The translations under genes were made by a program, and so were the position numbers. This document shows positions 36,236 to 45,732 of a DNA stretch of 64,000 nt, piece after piece. Source of the DNA: Methylobacterium brachiatum (GTDB lineage: Bacteria > Pseudomonadota > Alphaproteobacteria > Rhizobiales > Beijerinckiaceae); contig NZ_JAJALK010000005.1 in assembly GCF_020523825.1 (NCBI RefSeq), positions 417,827 to 481,826 of the forward strand, written 5' to 3'. Each line of letters opens with the position of its first letter. Within the stretch, counting starts at the first letter, position 1. The notes under the pieces were generated by a model. The model was not told the origin of the DNA and did no database searches. It saw only the letters and a list, made by a program, of their open reading frames with translations.

Positions 36236-39200
36236 CTACTCGGCCGCCACGTGATGCGGCTGGTGGGCGGGCGCCGCGTCCGCGCCCTCCCCCCGCTCGC
36301 CGTCCGCAACGGCTTTGCGCCGGAACAGGCGCATCACCACCACGAAGAAGACCGGGACGAAAAACACCGCCAGCACGGTCGCGGTGATCATGCCGCCCAT
36401 CACGCCGGTGCCGATCGCCTGCTGGCTCTTCGAGGCGGCGCCGGTGGCGATGGCCAGCGGCACCACGCCGAAGATGAAGGCGAGCGAGGTCATCACGATC
36501 GGCCGGAACCGGAGCGTCGAGGCCTCGACCGCGGCCCGGATCACCGAGGTGCCGGGCCTCCAGAGGTCCTTGGCGAATTCCACGATCAGGATCGCGTTCT
36601 TGGCCGACAGGCCGATGATCGTGATCAGGCCGATCTTGAAGTACACGTCGTTGGGCATGCCGCGCAGATAGACGGCCCCCACCGCGCCGATCACGCCGAG
36701 CGGGATCACCAGCAGCACCGAGACCGGGATCGCCCAGCTCTCGTAGAGCGCGGCCAGGCACAGGAACACGATCAGCACCGAGAGCGCCAGCAGCAGGCTG
36801 GCCTGGCTGTCGGCCTGCTTCTCCTGGAACGACTGGCCGGTCCAGGCATAGCCGAAGCCCTTGGGCAGCTGCAGCATCAGCCGCTCCATCTCGGCGATGG
36901 CGTCGCCCGAGGTGTAGCCGGGATTGGGCTCGCCGGTGATCCGGACCGACTGGTAGCCGTTGAAGCCGACGATCTGGCTCGGCCCCATGCCCCATTTCAG
37001 CTCGGCGAAGGACGACATCGGCACCATGGTGCCGGAGGCGTTCTTCACCGCGTAGTTGAGGATGTCCGACGCGTTCATGCGCTGGAGTTGCTCGGCCTGG
37101 ACGTAGACGCGCTGCATCTTGCCGCGGTTGGGGAAGTCGTTGGTGTAGACCGAGCCGAGGTTGAGCTGGATCGTGGCGTTGATGTCCTCGAACTTGACGC
37201 CCAGAGCGGCCGCTTTCTCGCGGTCGACGATCAGCTCCGCCTGCGGGGTCGGCGGCAGGCCCTCGATCTTGACCTTCTGCAGGATCGGGCTGCCTTGCGC
37301 GAGCTTGAGCAGCTGGTCCTGGGCCGAGAGCAGGGCCGCGTAGCCGCGGTTGGCCCGGTCCTGGAGGCGGAACGAGAAGCCGGCGGCGTTGCCGAGGTTG
37401 TCCACCGGCGGCGGTTCCTGGGCATCCACGGTGGCGTCGCGGTAGCTGGCGAGCGCCGCGTTGGTGCCGGCCACCAGGGCGGCGGCCGAGTTCTTCGCGT
37501 CGCGCTCGCTCCAGGGCTTGAGGGTGACGAAGGCCTGGCTGGTGCTGGGCGCCTGGCCGGAGAACGAGAAGCCGTTCAGCATGGTCACGGTGGCGACGCC
37601 GGCTTGCGCCAGCAGGTGCTCCTCGACCTTGCGGTTGGCCTCCTGGGTGCGGTTGTAGGAGGCGCCGGGCGGCGTCTGGATGTCGACCGTGAAGAAGCCC
37701 TGATCCTCCACCGGCAGGAAGCCCTCCGGCAGGTTGACGAAGGCGTAGGCCGTGCCCGCCACCAGGGCGAGGTAGATCAGCATCACCCGGCCGGATTTGC
37801 GGATGAGGCCCGCGACGCCGCGGCCGTAGCGGGCGGTCTCGCGGTCGACGAAGCGGTTGAACATCCCGAACACGCCGCCCTTGGCGTGGCCGTGCCCCTT
37901 CTCCACCGGCTTCAGGAAGGTCGCGCAGAGCGCCGGCGTCAGCGACAGGGCGAGCAGCGCCGAGAACGCGATGGAGGTCACCATGGCGATCGAGAATTGC
38001 CGGTAGATGATGCCCACCGAGCCGGGGAAGAACGCCATCGGGATGAACACCGCCATCAGCACCAGGGTGATGCCGATGATCGCCCCGGTGATCTGCTCCA
38101 TGGCCTTCTTGGTGGCCTCCTTGGGCGGCAGACCCTCCTCGTTCATGATCCGCTCGACATTCTCCACCACCACGATGGCGTCGTCGACCAGGATGCCGAT
38201 GGCCAGCACCATGCCGAACATGGTGAGCACGTTCACCGAGAAGCCGGAGATCCACATCACCGTCACGGTGCCCATCAGGGCGATCGGCACGACGATGGTG
38301 GGGATCAGGGTGTAGCGGATGTTCTGCAGGAACAGGAACATCACGAGGAACACCAGCACCACCGCCTCGACCAGGGTGTGCAGCACCTTCTCGATCGAGG
38401 CCTCGACGGCCGGGGTGATGTCGTACGGGATGTCCCACTTCAGGTCCGGCGGGAAGAACTGCGACAGCTCCACCATCTTGGCGCGGATCGCCTTGGCGGT
38501 CTCGAGCGCGTTGCCGTCGGGGGCCAGCGTCACCGAGATGCCGGCCGCGGGGCCGCCGTTCAGCCGGGTGGAGAACTGGTAGGCGTCGCCGCCGAGCTCG
38601 ATCCGGGCGACGTCGCGCAGGCGCACGTTCGAGCCGTCCGGGTTGGCCCGCAGCACGATCGCGCCGAAATCCTCGATGGTGCCGAGCTGGCCCTTCACGA
38701 TGATCGGCACCGTGACCGCCTGCTTGGTCGGGCTCGGCTGGGCGCCGACCGAGCCGGAGGCGACCTGGATGTTCTGGTTGCGGATCGCCCCGGTCACGTC
38801 CTCGGCGCTGAGCGACAGGCCGCGCAGCTTGTCCGGGTCGACCCAGACCCGGAGCGAGCGCTCGGTGGAGTAGAGCGTCGCGCGCCCGACGCCCGGGATG
38901 CGGCGGATCTCGTTGATGACGTTGCGGATCAGGAAGTCGCCCAGGCCCACCTCGTCCATCGACCCGTCCTTGGAGATCAGGGTGATGATGTTGAGGGTCG
39001 CGGCCGAGGCCTCCTCGACCAGGATGCCCTGCTGCCGGACTTCCGCGGGCAGGCGGGCCTCCACGCGCTTCAACCGGTTCTGCACCTCGACAGAGGCGAG
39101 CGCCGGCTCGGTGCCGGGCAGGAAGGTCGCGGTGATGTTGACCGAGCCGAACGAGTCGGTGGTCGACTCGAAGTTCATGATGTTGGCCGCGCCGTTCAGC

Positions 39201-39403
39201 TCATCCTCGATGAGCCGGGTCGTGCCGACATAGAGGCTGTCCACCGAGGCGCCGGGATAGGCCGTGGACAGGGCGATCTGCGGCGGGGCGATCACCGGAT
39301 ACTGCGCGATCGGCAGGTTCGGGATCGCCAGGGCGCCGCCCAGGCAGATGAACAGGGCCACCACCCAGGCGAAGACCGGGCGGTCGATGAAGAAGCGTGC
39401 CAT
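36236..39403 (-). CDS. RND multidrug efflux permease (AcrB/HAE1 family)
   Basis: 1055 residues, inner-membrane trimeric proton-driven pump. It starts MARFFIDRPVFAWVVALFIC. HAE1 landmarks: YPGASVDSLY near residue 50, GILVDDAIVVVENVERIM with the TM4 aspartate pair, FPGSVGIIYRQFSIAMVTSI, and AKNAILIVEFAKDL in TM10. Two large periplasmic loops are present. It exports hydrophobic drugs, solvents or dyes through an outer-membrane channel. No TolC-like gene is adjacent, so a TolC is probably encoded elsewhere. Directly downstream of its adaptor gene (18 bp). Confidence 0.95.
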   Translation of the reverse strand: MARFFIDRPVFAWVVALFICLGGALAIPNLPIAQYPVIAPPQIALSTAYPGASVDSLYVGTTRLIEDELNGAANIMNFESTTDSFGSVNITATFLPGTEPALASVEVQNRLKRVEARLPAEVRQQGILVEEASAATLNIITLISKDGSMDEVGLGDFLIRNVINEIRRIPGVGRATLYSTERSLRVWVDPDKLRGLSLSAEDVTGAIRNQNIQVASGSVGAQPSPTKQAVTVPIIVKGQLGTIEDFGAIVLRANPDGSNVRLRDVARIELGGDAYQFSTRLNGGPAAGISVTLAPDGNALETAKAIRAKMVELSQFFPPDLKWDIPYDITPAVEASIEKVLHTLVEAVVLVFLVMFLFLQNIRYTLIPTIVVPIALMGTVTVMWISGFSVNVLTMFGMVLAIGILVDDAIVVVENVERIMNEEGLPPKEATKKAMEQITGAIIGITLVLMAVFIPMAFFPGSVGIIYRQFSIAMVTSIAFSALLALSLTPALCATFLKPVEKGHGHAKGGVFGMFNRFVDRETARYGRGVAGLIRKSGRVMLIYLALVAGTAYAFVNLPEGFLPVEDQGFFTVDIQTPPGASYNRTQEANRKVEEHLLAQAGVATVTMLNGFSFSGQAPSTSQAFVTLKPWSERDAKNSAAALVAGTNAALASYRDATVDAQEPPPVDNLGNAAGFSFRLQDRANRGYAALLSAQDQLLKLAQGSPILQKVKIEGLPPTPQAELIVDREKAAALGVKFEDINATIQLNLGSVYTNDFPNRGKMQRVYVQAEQLQRMNASDILNYAVKNASGTMVPMSSFAELKWGMGPSQIVGFNGYQSVRITGEPNPGYTSGDAIAEMERLMLQLPKGFGYAWTGQSFQEKQADSQASLLLALSVLIVFLCLAALYESWAIPVSVLLVIPLGVIGAVGAVYLRGMPNDVYFKIGLITIIGLSAKNAILIVEFAKDLWRPGTSVIRAAVEASTLRFRPIVMTSLAFIFGVVPLAIATGAASKSQQAIGTGVMGGMITATVLAVFFVPVFFVVVMRLFRRKAVADGERGEGADAAPAHQPHHVAAE

Positions 39404-39421
39404 GCGCGAGGTCCCCCGGGC

Positions 39422-40702
39422 TCAGTGGCGGTTGACCGCGGCGGCGCGCGGGGCGGCCTCCGCCTTGTCGCCCGGCGCGTCGGGAGCCTCGTCGGCATCG
39501 TGCTTCGGACCCGCCTCGCCGTGGAGCGGCGTCTGGTCCACGGGCTTCACCTTCACGCCCGCGGTGATCTTCTGGACGCCGTCGATGATCACCCGCTCCC
39601 CGGCCTTGAGGCCGTCGCGGATCAGCCAGTTCTGACCGACCACCGGCCCGACCTCGACGGGCTGGCGCATCACGGTGTCGTCGGCCCGGACCAGCCAGAC
39701 CTCGGCGCGGCCGTCCTCGGTGCGCTGGATCGCCTGCTGGGGCACCGCGATCGCGTCGGAATCGATGCCCTGCTTGATCCGGGCGCGGACATACATGCCC
39801 GGGAACAGCTCGTCATGCGGGTTGGGGAACTGCACCCGCAGGGTCACCTGGCCGGTGCTCGGATCGGCGGTGACGTCCGAGAACAGCAGGCGGCCGGCCA
39901 GCGGGTAGAGGGAGTTGTCGTCCATGATCAGGTGGACGTTGGCGGTGTTGTCCTCCAGCCGGGCGAGCTCGCCGCTGGCAAGATCCCGGCGCAGGCGGTT
40001 CAGCTCGCCCACCGACTGGGTGATGTCGACGTAGATCGGGTCGAGCTGCTGGATCGTGGCGAGCGCCCCCGTGGAGCCCGGCTCGATCAGGGTCCCCTCG
40101 GTGAGCAGCGCCCGGCCGATCCGGCCGGTGATCGGCGCGCGCACGTCGGTCCAGCCGAGGTTGAGCTGCGCCCGGTCCCGGGCCGCCTTGGCGCCGGCGA
40201 CCTCCGCCTCCGCCTGCTTCTTGGCCGCGAAGGCGGCGTCGTACTGCGCCTGGCTGGCGGTCGCCCGGGTCAGCAGGGTCTCGAGCCGGTCGGCCTGCTG
40301 GCGGGCCAGAACCAGGGCGGCCTCCTGGCGGGCCAGCACGGCCTCCGCGCTCGCCAGCTCGACCTCGTAGGGGGCCGGGTCGATCTTGTAGAGGATGTCG
40401 CCTTCCTTGACCTGGCTGCCCTGCTCGAACAGGCGCTTGACCACGAGGCCCGAGACCCGCGACCGGACCTCGGCGATGCGCATCGGCGCCACCCGGCCGG
40501 GCAGGTCGCGCAGGTAGGGGATCGCCTGCGGCGTCACGGTGACGAAGCCGACCTCGGGCACCGGCGGCGTCGGCGCGGCCGTCTGCTTCGGGTTGCAGGC
40601 CCCCAGCGCGAGGGCCAGCAGGGCAGCCGATCCCAGGACGGTCACGCGCGGCGCGAAGCGCCGGACGGGGGACGGGGAAAGGGCGGACGAAGTGCGGGTC
40701 AC
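39422..40702 (-). CDS. RND efflux periplasmic adaptor, lipoprotein
   Basis: 426 residues from GTG 40702, with AGGAG about 12 bases upstream. The signal ends in a lipobox (LALALGACNPK). Lipoyl/biotinyl halves (RVAPMRIAEVRSRVSGLVVKRL, GWTDVRAPITGRIGRALL) flank a coiled-coil hairpin (about residues 115-185, rich in A, E, Q, R), followed by beta-barrel and membrane-proximal domains (GMYVRARIKQGI, GLKAGERVIIDGVQKI). It links the permease to the outer-membrane channel. No repressor gene is next to the operon. Confidence 0.93.
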   Translation of the reverse strand: MTRTSSALSPSPVRRFAPRVTVLGSAALLALALGACNPKQTAAPTPPVPEVGFVTVTPQAIPYLRDLPGRVAPMRIAEVRSRVSGLVVKRLFEQGSQVKEGDILYKIDPAPYEVELASAEAVLARQEAALVLARQQADRLETLLTRATASQAQYDAAFAAKKQAEAEVAGAKAARDRAQLNLGWTDVRAPITGRIGRALLTEGTLIEPGSTGALATIQQLDPIYVDITQSVGELNRLRRDLASGELARLEDNTANVHLIMDDNSLYPLAGRLLFSDVTADPSTGQVTLRVQFPNPHDELFPGMYVRARIKQGIDSDAIAVPQQAIQRTEDGRAEVWLVRADDTVMRQPVEVGPVVGQNWLIRDGLKAGERVIIDGVQKITAGVKVKPVDQTPLHGEAGPKHDADEAPDAPGDKAEAAPRAAAVNRH

Positions 40703-40939
40703 GGGTTCCGACGCTCCTGGAGATACATGCGTCTGCAAAGGCCGGCGCGGAGCAAGGCCCGCGCGTCGTCGAGGCGGATCGCGCATCCTCCCCGAACGGG
40801 GTTTCCCGGCTCTCGGAAAGGCGATGCGGCGCGATCAGGACTTCAGGTTACCAGGCCGGATCCGGGATCCGGGACGATGGCCCTGCGCCGATACGGCGAA
40901 GATCGGGCGCCCGGCCGGTGGACGAACCGGCGGCGCGGA

Positions 40940-41368
40940 TCAGGCCGCCCGGGGCGGCCGGTGCAGGGCCTCGTCCGGTCCGAAGGCCGGCGCGACGATC
41001 GGAGCATAACCATAGGATGCGGCGGAGGCGTGACGCGGCCGCGGGGCCTCGACCGGGCGGCGCGGAAGCCCGAGCTCGCCGCCGACCTCGAGATCGGCCG
41101 GGCACAGGTCGGTGCCGTCGAACAGAGCCCGACGGGCCTCGGGGGCGTTCTTGCGCGTCTCGACCTTGCGGGCGTCCGACAGGACGGCGACGTTCTGGCT
41201 GACCACCCAGCAGGCCGGACCCGCCACCGGCGCGGCCCGGGCCGGACGGGGCGCAGCCGTCAGCGCAGCCGCCGCGACGACGAGCACCGCCAGCACGGCG
41301 AGGCTCCGGACGAGGCGGTCCGGCGAGCCCGCGACGCGGCGGGCCAGAAGGGCGACGGATCGGATCAC
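40940..41368 (-). CDS. Small exported protein of unknown function
   Basis: 142 residues if the GTG at 41368 is used; a GTG at 41407 would add 13 residues. The N-terminal region LVRSLAVLAVLVVAAAALTAAPRPARAA is a signal peptide. The mature part contains two cysteines (GPACWVVSQNVAVL, DGTDLCPADLEVGG) and a basic proline-rich tail. No family is recognised. Neither start has a strong ribosome site. Confidence 0.5.
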   Translation of the reverse strand: MIRSVALLARRVAGSPDRLVRSLAVLAVLVVAAAALTAAPRPARAAPVAGPACWVVSQNVAVLSDARKVETRKNAPEARRALFDGTDLCPADLEVGGELGLPRRPVEAPRPRHASAASYGYAPIVAPAFGPDEALHRPPRAA

Positions 41369-41570
41369 GTCCCGGAGATAAGCATGGCCGTCCTCCGGCG
41401 CAATCACCCACGGCGTCGCGCCGTTTTCCAGTGTTGCCCGGAGTCCACAGGGCTGGCCGGATTCGCGCGCGTCACCCCGCCGGCCTCAACCTTGCCGCGA
41501 AGTCGGGGCCGGCTCGCCGGAGGATCGCGGCCCACCCGCGACGACCGACGCCATCGGCACGAGAGGACGA

Positions 41571-42137
41571 ATGACTATGTCGAGACGGATCGCGATGCTC
41601 GCGCTGGCGGGCGCCCTGCTGGGGAGCGCGCCCGCTTCCGCCGGCCCGCTGGACAGCGGGCCGCTCGCGGATTTCATGAATGTCTTCCGCACCCAGGCGA
41701 TCCCGCGCGAGACGATCGGCTGGAACAGCACCGAGAAGCCCGGCACCATCGTGATCTCGACCCGCCAGCGCCGGCTCTACTACATCCTCGGGAACAGCGA
41801 GGCGATCCGCTACGGCGTCGGCGTCGGCCGGCAGGGCTTCTCCTGGTCCGGCACCAAGACGGTGACGATGAAGAAGGAATGGCCGGCCTGGCGCCCGCCG
41901 CAGCAGATGCTGGCCCGCCGCCCCGACCTGCCCCGCTACATGGCCGGCGGCCAGGACAACCCGCTGGGCGCCCGCGCCCTCTATCTCGGCTCCTCGCTCT
42001 ACCGGATCCACGGCTCGAACGAGCCCGAGACGATGGGCGCCGCGGTCTCCTCGGGCTGCATCCGCATGACCAACAAGGACGTGGTCGATCTCTACGACCG
42101 GGTCCGGGTCGGCACCAAGGTCGTCGTGCGCGACTGA
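41571..42137 (+). CDS. L,D-transpeptidase (YkuD domain)
   Basis: 188 residues. Signal peptide (AMLALAGALLGSAPASA), then a YkuD catalytic domain that forms 3-3 cross-links in peptidoglycan or attaches proteins to it. The active site is HGSNEPETMGAAVSSGCIRM with His147 and Cys163; VISTRQRRLYYILGN opens the domain. Small exported LDTs of this type are abundant in Rhizobiales. It is a single gene. Confidence 0.93.
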   Translation: MTMSRRIAMLALAGALLGSAPASAGPLDSGPLADFMNVFRTQAIPRETIGWNSTEKPGTIVISTRQRRLYYILGNSEAIRYGVGVGRQGFSWSGTKTVTMKKEWPAWRPPQQMLARRPDLPRYMAGGQDNPLGARALYLGSSLYRIHGSNEPETMGAAVSSGCIRMTNKDVVDLYDRVRVGTKVVVRD

Positions 42138-42341
42138 GCGAAAAGCCCGGCGGCCGGCGCGGATCGCCGGGCCGTCGGGCGTGGAGCGCGCATCCCGGTT
42201 CCGATCATGCGCGAGCCGGTGGCCGGTCCCGGGCCGATCCAGCCGAACCTGCGGCGGATCGTACCGGCGGGATGTTCCATCGACACAGGAACATATATAG
42301 AACATCGAGACGACATCGCGCAGGATGCGACAGGAGCCCCG

Positions 42342-42587
42342 ATGGCCCGCTACCGGTTCCACTGCACCAACGGTCTGGAATGCGTGTTCGACGCGCGCGG
42401 CGCGGATATCCGCGCGGCCGGGCGGCTGCCCCTGCGAGCGCGCCGGGTCGCCGTCGACGTGATGCGGGCGCTGTCCGACCGGACCGACTGGTCCGAATGG
42501 CAGGTCAGCGTGCACGACCTCACCGGCCGGCGCGTGATGGTGCAGCCGTTCCGGCAGCTGGTCGGCGATCGCCCCCTCGCGGCCTGA
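42342..42587 (+). CDS. DUF6894-like small protein
   Basis: 81 residues with CAGGAG upstream of the ATG. The pattern MARYRFHCTNGLECVFDARG...WSEWQVSVHDLTGRRVMVQPF matches short proteins that Rhizobiales encode in many copies: an N-terminal RYFF/RYRF strand, a central ADVMRAL-type helix and a C-terminal V-x-D-x-x-G-R strand. Function is unknown. I assign the DUF number from memory of the pattern. Confidence 0.68.
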   Translation: MARYRFHCTNGLECVFDARGADIRAAGRLPLRARRVAVDVMRALSDRTDWSEWQVSVHDLTGRRVMVQPFRQLVGDRPLAA

Positions 42588-42625
42588 TCTGGTCCACCGC
42601 CGGCGCGTTCGGTTATCATGCCGGC

Positions 42626-43240
42626 ATGATCAGATCCGCCGGTTTCCGTCCGCGCTGATTCGCCGCCTGTCTGGGCCTCTGCCTGTTGCCGGCCTTCCCC
42701 GCCGCCGCCCAGGCGTTCCTGTCGCTCGTGGGTTTCGCGCCGCTGCCGTCCTTCGCCCTGGATCCGGTCGAGGATGCCGGCCGCTGGACCGGCTCCTACG
42801 CCCGCCTGTCGACCGGCTACGCGGTCAGCACGTCCCGGCATGTCGGAAGCTATTCCGGCCCGACCCTCGGGTTCGAGGGCGGCCGGATGTGGCAGGAGGG
42901 GCCGATCCTCTACGGGATCAGCGGCGGCCTGGATTACCTCGCCGGCCTCGACGGGACTCTCACCCCGGGCTTCGGGCGCCTCGCCTACAGCCGCGACTTC
43001 GCCGGCGCGCTCGAGGTCAAGGTCGGGACGCTGCTGACACCGGACGTGCTGCTCTACGCCAAGGCGGGGGCGGGCGCCGTGCACGACACCCTGCGGGTCG
43101 GGCCGACGCCGTTCAGCCCACCCCTCACCCGGGAGGACATCGCGATCCTGCCGAACGCCCGCTTCGGCGTCGAATGGGCGGTTACGGACCGCCTTTCCGT
43201 GGCGGTCGAGGCCGGCGTGGTACGCAACGGGCTACGCTGA
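42626..43240 (+). pseudogene. Porin-like outer-membrane protein with stop in the signal peptide
   Basis: The frame from ATG 42626 reads MIRSAGFRPR, then TGA at 42656, then continues FAACLGLCLLPAFPAAAQA, which is a clear signal peptide. The remaining 170 residues are an outer-membrane beta-barrel of the Rhizobiales immunoreactive-protein type (WTGSYARLSTGYAV, LGFEGGRMWQ, YGISGGLDYL, DVLLYAKAGAGAVHD, PNARFGVEWAVTDRLSVAVE). The stop is one base from TGG, a likely nonsense mutation. A TTG at 42686 could rescue translation but would cut most of the signal. The C-terminus lacks the usual final aromatic residue, so it may also be truncated. Confidence 0.65.
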
Positions 43241-43287
43241 TTCGTTTTCGTTTGGGGTCGCCCGACCAGAACCGTCTTGCGAGCGCG

Positions 43288-43859
43288 TCAGCCGGAAACC
43301 GGACCCCGCCGAAGCGCCGCAAGATCGCGCCAGCCATAGGCGACCTCCTCGAGCGTGGCCCGCTCCCGCCGCTCCACCCGCTCGCCGACCACGACACCGC
43401 CGAGGCGCGCGTAGAACCGCCGGGCCGTCGCATTGTCGCGCAGCACCCACAGGCTGGCGGCACGATAACCGCTCCGTCGGAGATGGGCCGCCAACGCGGC
43501 CATCAGGGCGCTGCCGGTCCCGCGCCGCTGCGCGGCGCTCAGGACGTAGATCGCACTGACCTCCCCGTCGAAGCCGTCCGCCGCCAGCTCGGCCGCGCGC
43601 TGGGCGCCGCAGGACCCGAAGCCGACGAGACCCGCAGGCCCCTCGGCGACCGCGACCGCCGTGCCCGATTCCGGCCCCCGAGGATCCGCGTCCAGGCCGC
43701 GAGGCGGCGCTCCACCGTCTGGGCCGCGATCATTTCAGGGGGCAGGAGCCCGGCATAGGTTTCCTGCCAGGCGGCGACATGGATCGCCGCGATGGCCGGC
43801 GCATCGTCCAGGCCCGCCGGCCGGATCGTCACGGCCTCCCTCGATGGGACAGGATTCAT
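43288..43859 (-). pseudogene. GNAT acetyltransferase with a frameshift
   Basis: The N-terminal half (MNPVPSREAVTIRPAGLDDAPAIAAIHVAAWQ is the start; AAIHVAAWQETYAGLLPPEM) runs in one frame from 43859 to about 43670. The C-terminal half continues in another frame with GTAVAVAEGPAGLVGFGSCG, then VSAIYVLSAAQRRGTGSALM (acetyl-CoA loop) and LWVLRDNATARRFYARLGG. The switch falls in the run GGGGGCCGG near 43675, and adding one base there restores an intact 190-residue GNAT protein. It is either a recent single-base deletion or a sequencing error. Confidence 0.75.
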
Positions 43860-44174
43860 CGGGCGCTCCTGTGAGGGCCGGACATCGCGCCCGCTGCCGG
43901 GCGGGCGACGGCGTTCCGATACATCGGCGCCGGACGCGGGCAGCAGACACCAAGATATCTGTGCGCCCTCCCCCTTCCGCAGAGCGACGTCCTATACGGG
44001 TTACGACCGTCGCCGAAGCATGCCCTGAGCGCAGAAGGCGCGGGCCCCCTCCCCCCCACGGGAGAGGGGGCGCGTCGCGGTCTGCAACGGCGCCTGCGCC
44101 GCAAACCCGTGTCGCTCGCAGGCAGAAGGGGAAGGGAAACCGCCCCCTGTGCGGACCGCGCCCTCTGTGGAGCT
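43860..44174. other. Intergenic region, 315 bp, with a GC palindrome
   Basis: No gene. A hairpin-forming GCCCCCTCCCCCCCACGGGA/GAGGGGGC stretch near 44040-44075 belongs to the same style of repeat as at 36039 and may serve as a terminator for the minus-strand mesaconyl-CoA hydratase gene. Confidence 0.45.
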
Positions 44175-45224
44175 CTACTTCGGCACGAACGCCCAGTAAT
44201 CCAGATCGAGGATCACGGCCGGGTCGTAGCCCTCGCCCGCCCGGTCCGGGAAGGCGCCGCAGGGCTGGTTCTTGGTGGCCACCGTGCGCAGGCGCAGGAG
44301 GCCGACATCGTCCCGGCCGACATCGGCCGCGGCCAGGATCTCGCTCCAGGCATAGACCGTATCGCCGGCAAAGAGCGGCGCCACGTGGCGGCCGGCATTG
44401 ATGCCGGCCAGCGCGAAGGCATTGCCCAGGCCGTTGAAGCTGAGCGCCCGGGCCAGCGAGATCACGTGCCCGCCATAGATCAGCCGCCGGCCGAACCGGG
44501 TGTCCTTGGCGGCCAGCCCGTCGAAATGGACCTTGGCGGTGTTCTGGAACAGGCGCGTGGCGATTTGGTGCTCGGCCTCCTCGACGGTCATGCCGTCGAC
44601 ATGGTCGATCTTCTCGCCGACCGCGTAGTCGGCGAAGCGATGCGGGCTGCCGGCGAGCTCCGAATCGTAGGCGGCGGCGGACAGCTTCGGCAGGGCGCCT
44701 GCGAGGTCCTGCGGGTCGACCACCTTGGCCAGCGTCGGCACGTGCTCCTCGGCGATGGCCGCCTCGGGGTCGCGCTTGCGCACCAGCACCCAGCGGCAAT
44801 AGCTCAGCACGGTCTCGCCGGATTCGTCCGAGCCCACCGAGCGGACATAGACCACGCCGGTCTGCCGGTTCGAGCTCTCCTTGAGGCCGATCACCTCGGA
44901 GACGGTCGACAGGGTCTCGCCCGGATAGACCGGCCGGCGGAAGCCGCCCTCCGCGTAGCCGAGATTGGCCAGCGCGTTCAGCGAGACGTCCGGCACGGTC
45001 TTGCCGAACACCATGTGGAAGGTCAGCAGGTCGTCGAGCGGGCTCTTCGGGTAGCCGAGGGCCCGGGCGAAGGCGTCCGACGATTGCACGGCGAAGCGCG
45101 GGCCGTAGAGGCCGGTGTAGAGCGCCACATCGCCCACCGTCACGGTGCGGGGGGTGGCGTGGCGGATGGTCTCGCCGAGGCGGAAATCCTCGAAGAACCG
45201 GCCTGGATTTGTCTTCACGGTCAC
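44175..45224 (-). CDS. meaC: Mesaconyl-CoA hydratase (MaoC-like, ethylmalonyl-CoA pathway)
   Basis: 349 residues from GTG 45224 (TAGGAT upstream). It contains two MaoC/hot-dog halves: the first FEDFRLGETIRHATPRTVTVGDVALYTGLYGPRFAVQSSD, the second with RFADYAVGEKIDHVDGMTVEEAEHQIATRLFQNTAKVHFD and GGHVISLARALSFNG. This architecture and sequence correspond to the hydratase that converts mesaconyl-CoA to methylmalyl-CoA in the ethylmalonyl-CoA pathway, which regenerates glyoxylate during growth on C1 and C2 compounds in Methylobacterium and Rhodobacter. The same gene is called mch or mcd in some organisms. It lies 6 bp downstream of yggT. Confidence 0.88.
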   Translation of the reverse strand: MTVKTNPGRFFEDFRLGETIRHATPRTVTVGDVALYTGLYGPRFAVQSSDAFARALGYPKSPLDDLLTFHMVFGKTVPDVSLNALANLGYAEGGFRRPVYPGETLSTVSEVIGLKESSNRQTGVVYVRSVGSDESGETVLSYCRWVLVRKRDPEAAIAEEHVPTLAKVVDPQDLAGALPKLSAAAYDSELAGSPHRFADYAVGEKIDHVDGMTVEEAEHQIATRLFQNTAKVHFDGLAAKDTRFGRRLIYGGHVISLARALSFNGLGNAFALAGINAGRHVAPLFAGDTVYAWSEILAAADVGRDDVGLLRLRTVATKNQPCGAFPDRAGEGYDPAVILDLDYWAFVPK

Positions 45225-45230
45225 TCGATC

Positions 45231-45533
45231 CTACTGCGCGTAGATATACGCCTGGGGCACGGCATATTCGTGCAGAAGGCGGCTGATGAACAGCAGCAGC
45301 AGGATCAGGATGATCGGCGAGATGTCGACGCCGCCGAGATTGGGCAGCAGGTTGCGGATCGGCCGCAGCACCGGCTCGGTGATCCGGTAGAGCACCTCGC
45401 CGATCTGGGCGACGATCGGGTTGCGGACATTCACCACGTTGAACGCCACCAGCCAGCTCAGGACCGCGCTGGCGATGAGGACGTAGATGAAAAGCTGGAC
45501 GACCGTGTCGAAGAGCCAGATCAGGGCGTTCAT
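45231..45533 (-). CDS. YggT-family membrane protein
   Basis: 100 residues from ATG 45533. Two membrane segments with the YGGT signature: LFIYVLIASAVLSWLVAFNV, then RITEPVLRPIRNLLPNLGGVDISPIILILLLLFI. These proteins are linked to osmotic stress or to cell-division/membrane complexes in various bacteria, without a firm biochemical role. It is in the same transcript as mesaconyl-CoA hydratase, probably by chance. Confidence 0.92.
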   Translation of the reverse strand: MNALIWLFDTVVQLFIYVLIASAVLSWLVAFNVVNVRNPIVAQIGEVLYRITEPVLRPIRNLLPNLGGVDISPIILILLLLFISRLLHEYAVPQAYIYAQ

Positions 45534-45656
45534 GCAGGTCCGCGCACTATCCTCGGGGCGCCCGCGCGGCAGCACCGGGAGCGGTGTGCGGCAGGCGGCG
45601 GTGAAACAGGAATTGACAGGCTGAGCCGCCCGCGCCTACAAGGCCGGCGCCTCGAC

Positions 45657-45732
45657 GGGGCTGTAGCTCAGATGGGAGAGCGCCGCAATCGCACTGCGGA
45701 GGTCAGGGGTTCGATTCCCCTCAGCTCCACCA
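45657..45732 (+). tRNA. tRNA-Ala(CGC)
   Basis: 76 nt with encoded CCA. The acceptor GGGGCTG pairs with CAGCTCC (one G-U), the D-stem is GCTC/GAGC, the anticodon stem is CCGCA/TGCGG with loop ATCGCAC (anticodon CGC), and the T-arm is AGGGGTTCGATTCCCCT. Gene density and gene integrity fall sharply downstream, so it may mark the edge of an island. Confidence 0.95.

Noticed and set aside
36251..42658. A 2135-codon open frame on the + strand opposite the RND genes
   Set aside because: It runs antisense to the RND permease and adaptor, whose proteins are conserved. Its composition (His, Arg, Gly, Gln, Asp) is what GC-rich antisense frames give, with no domain.
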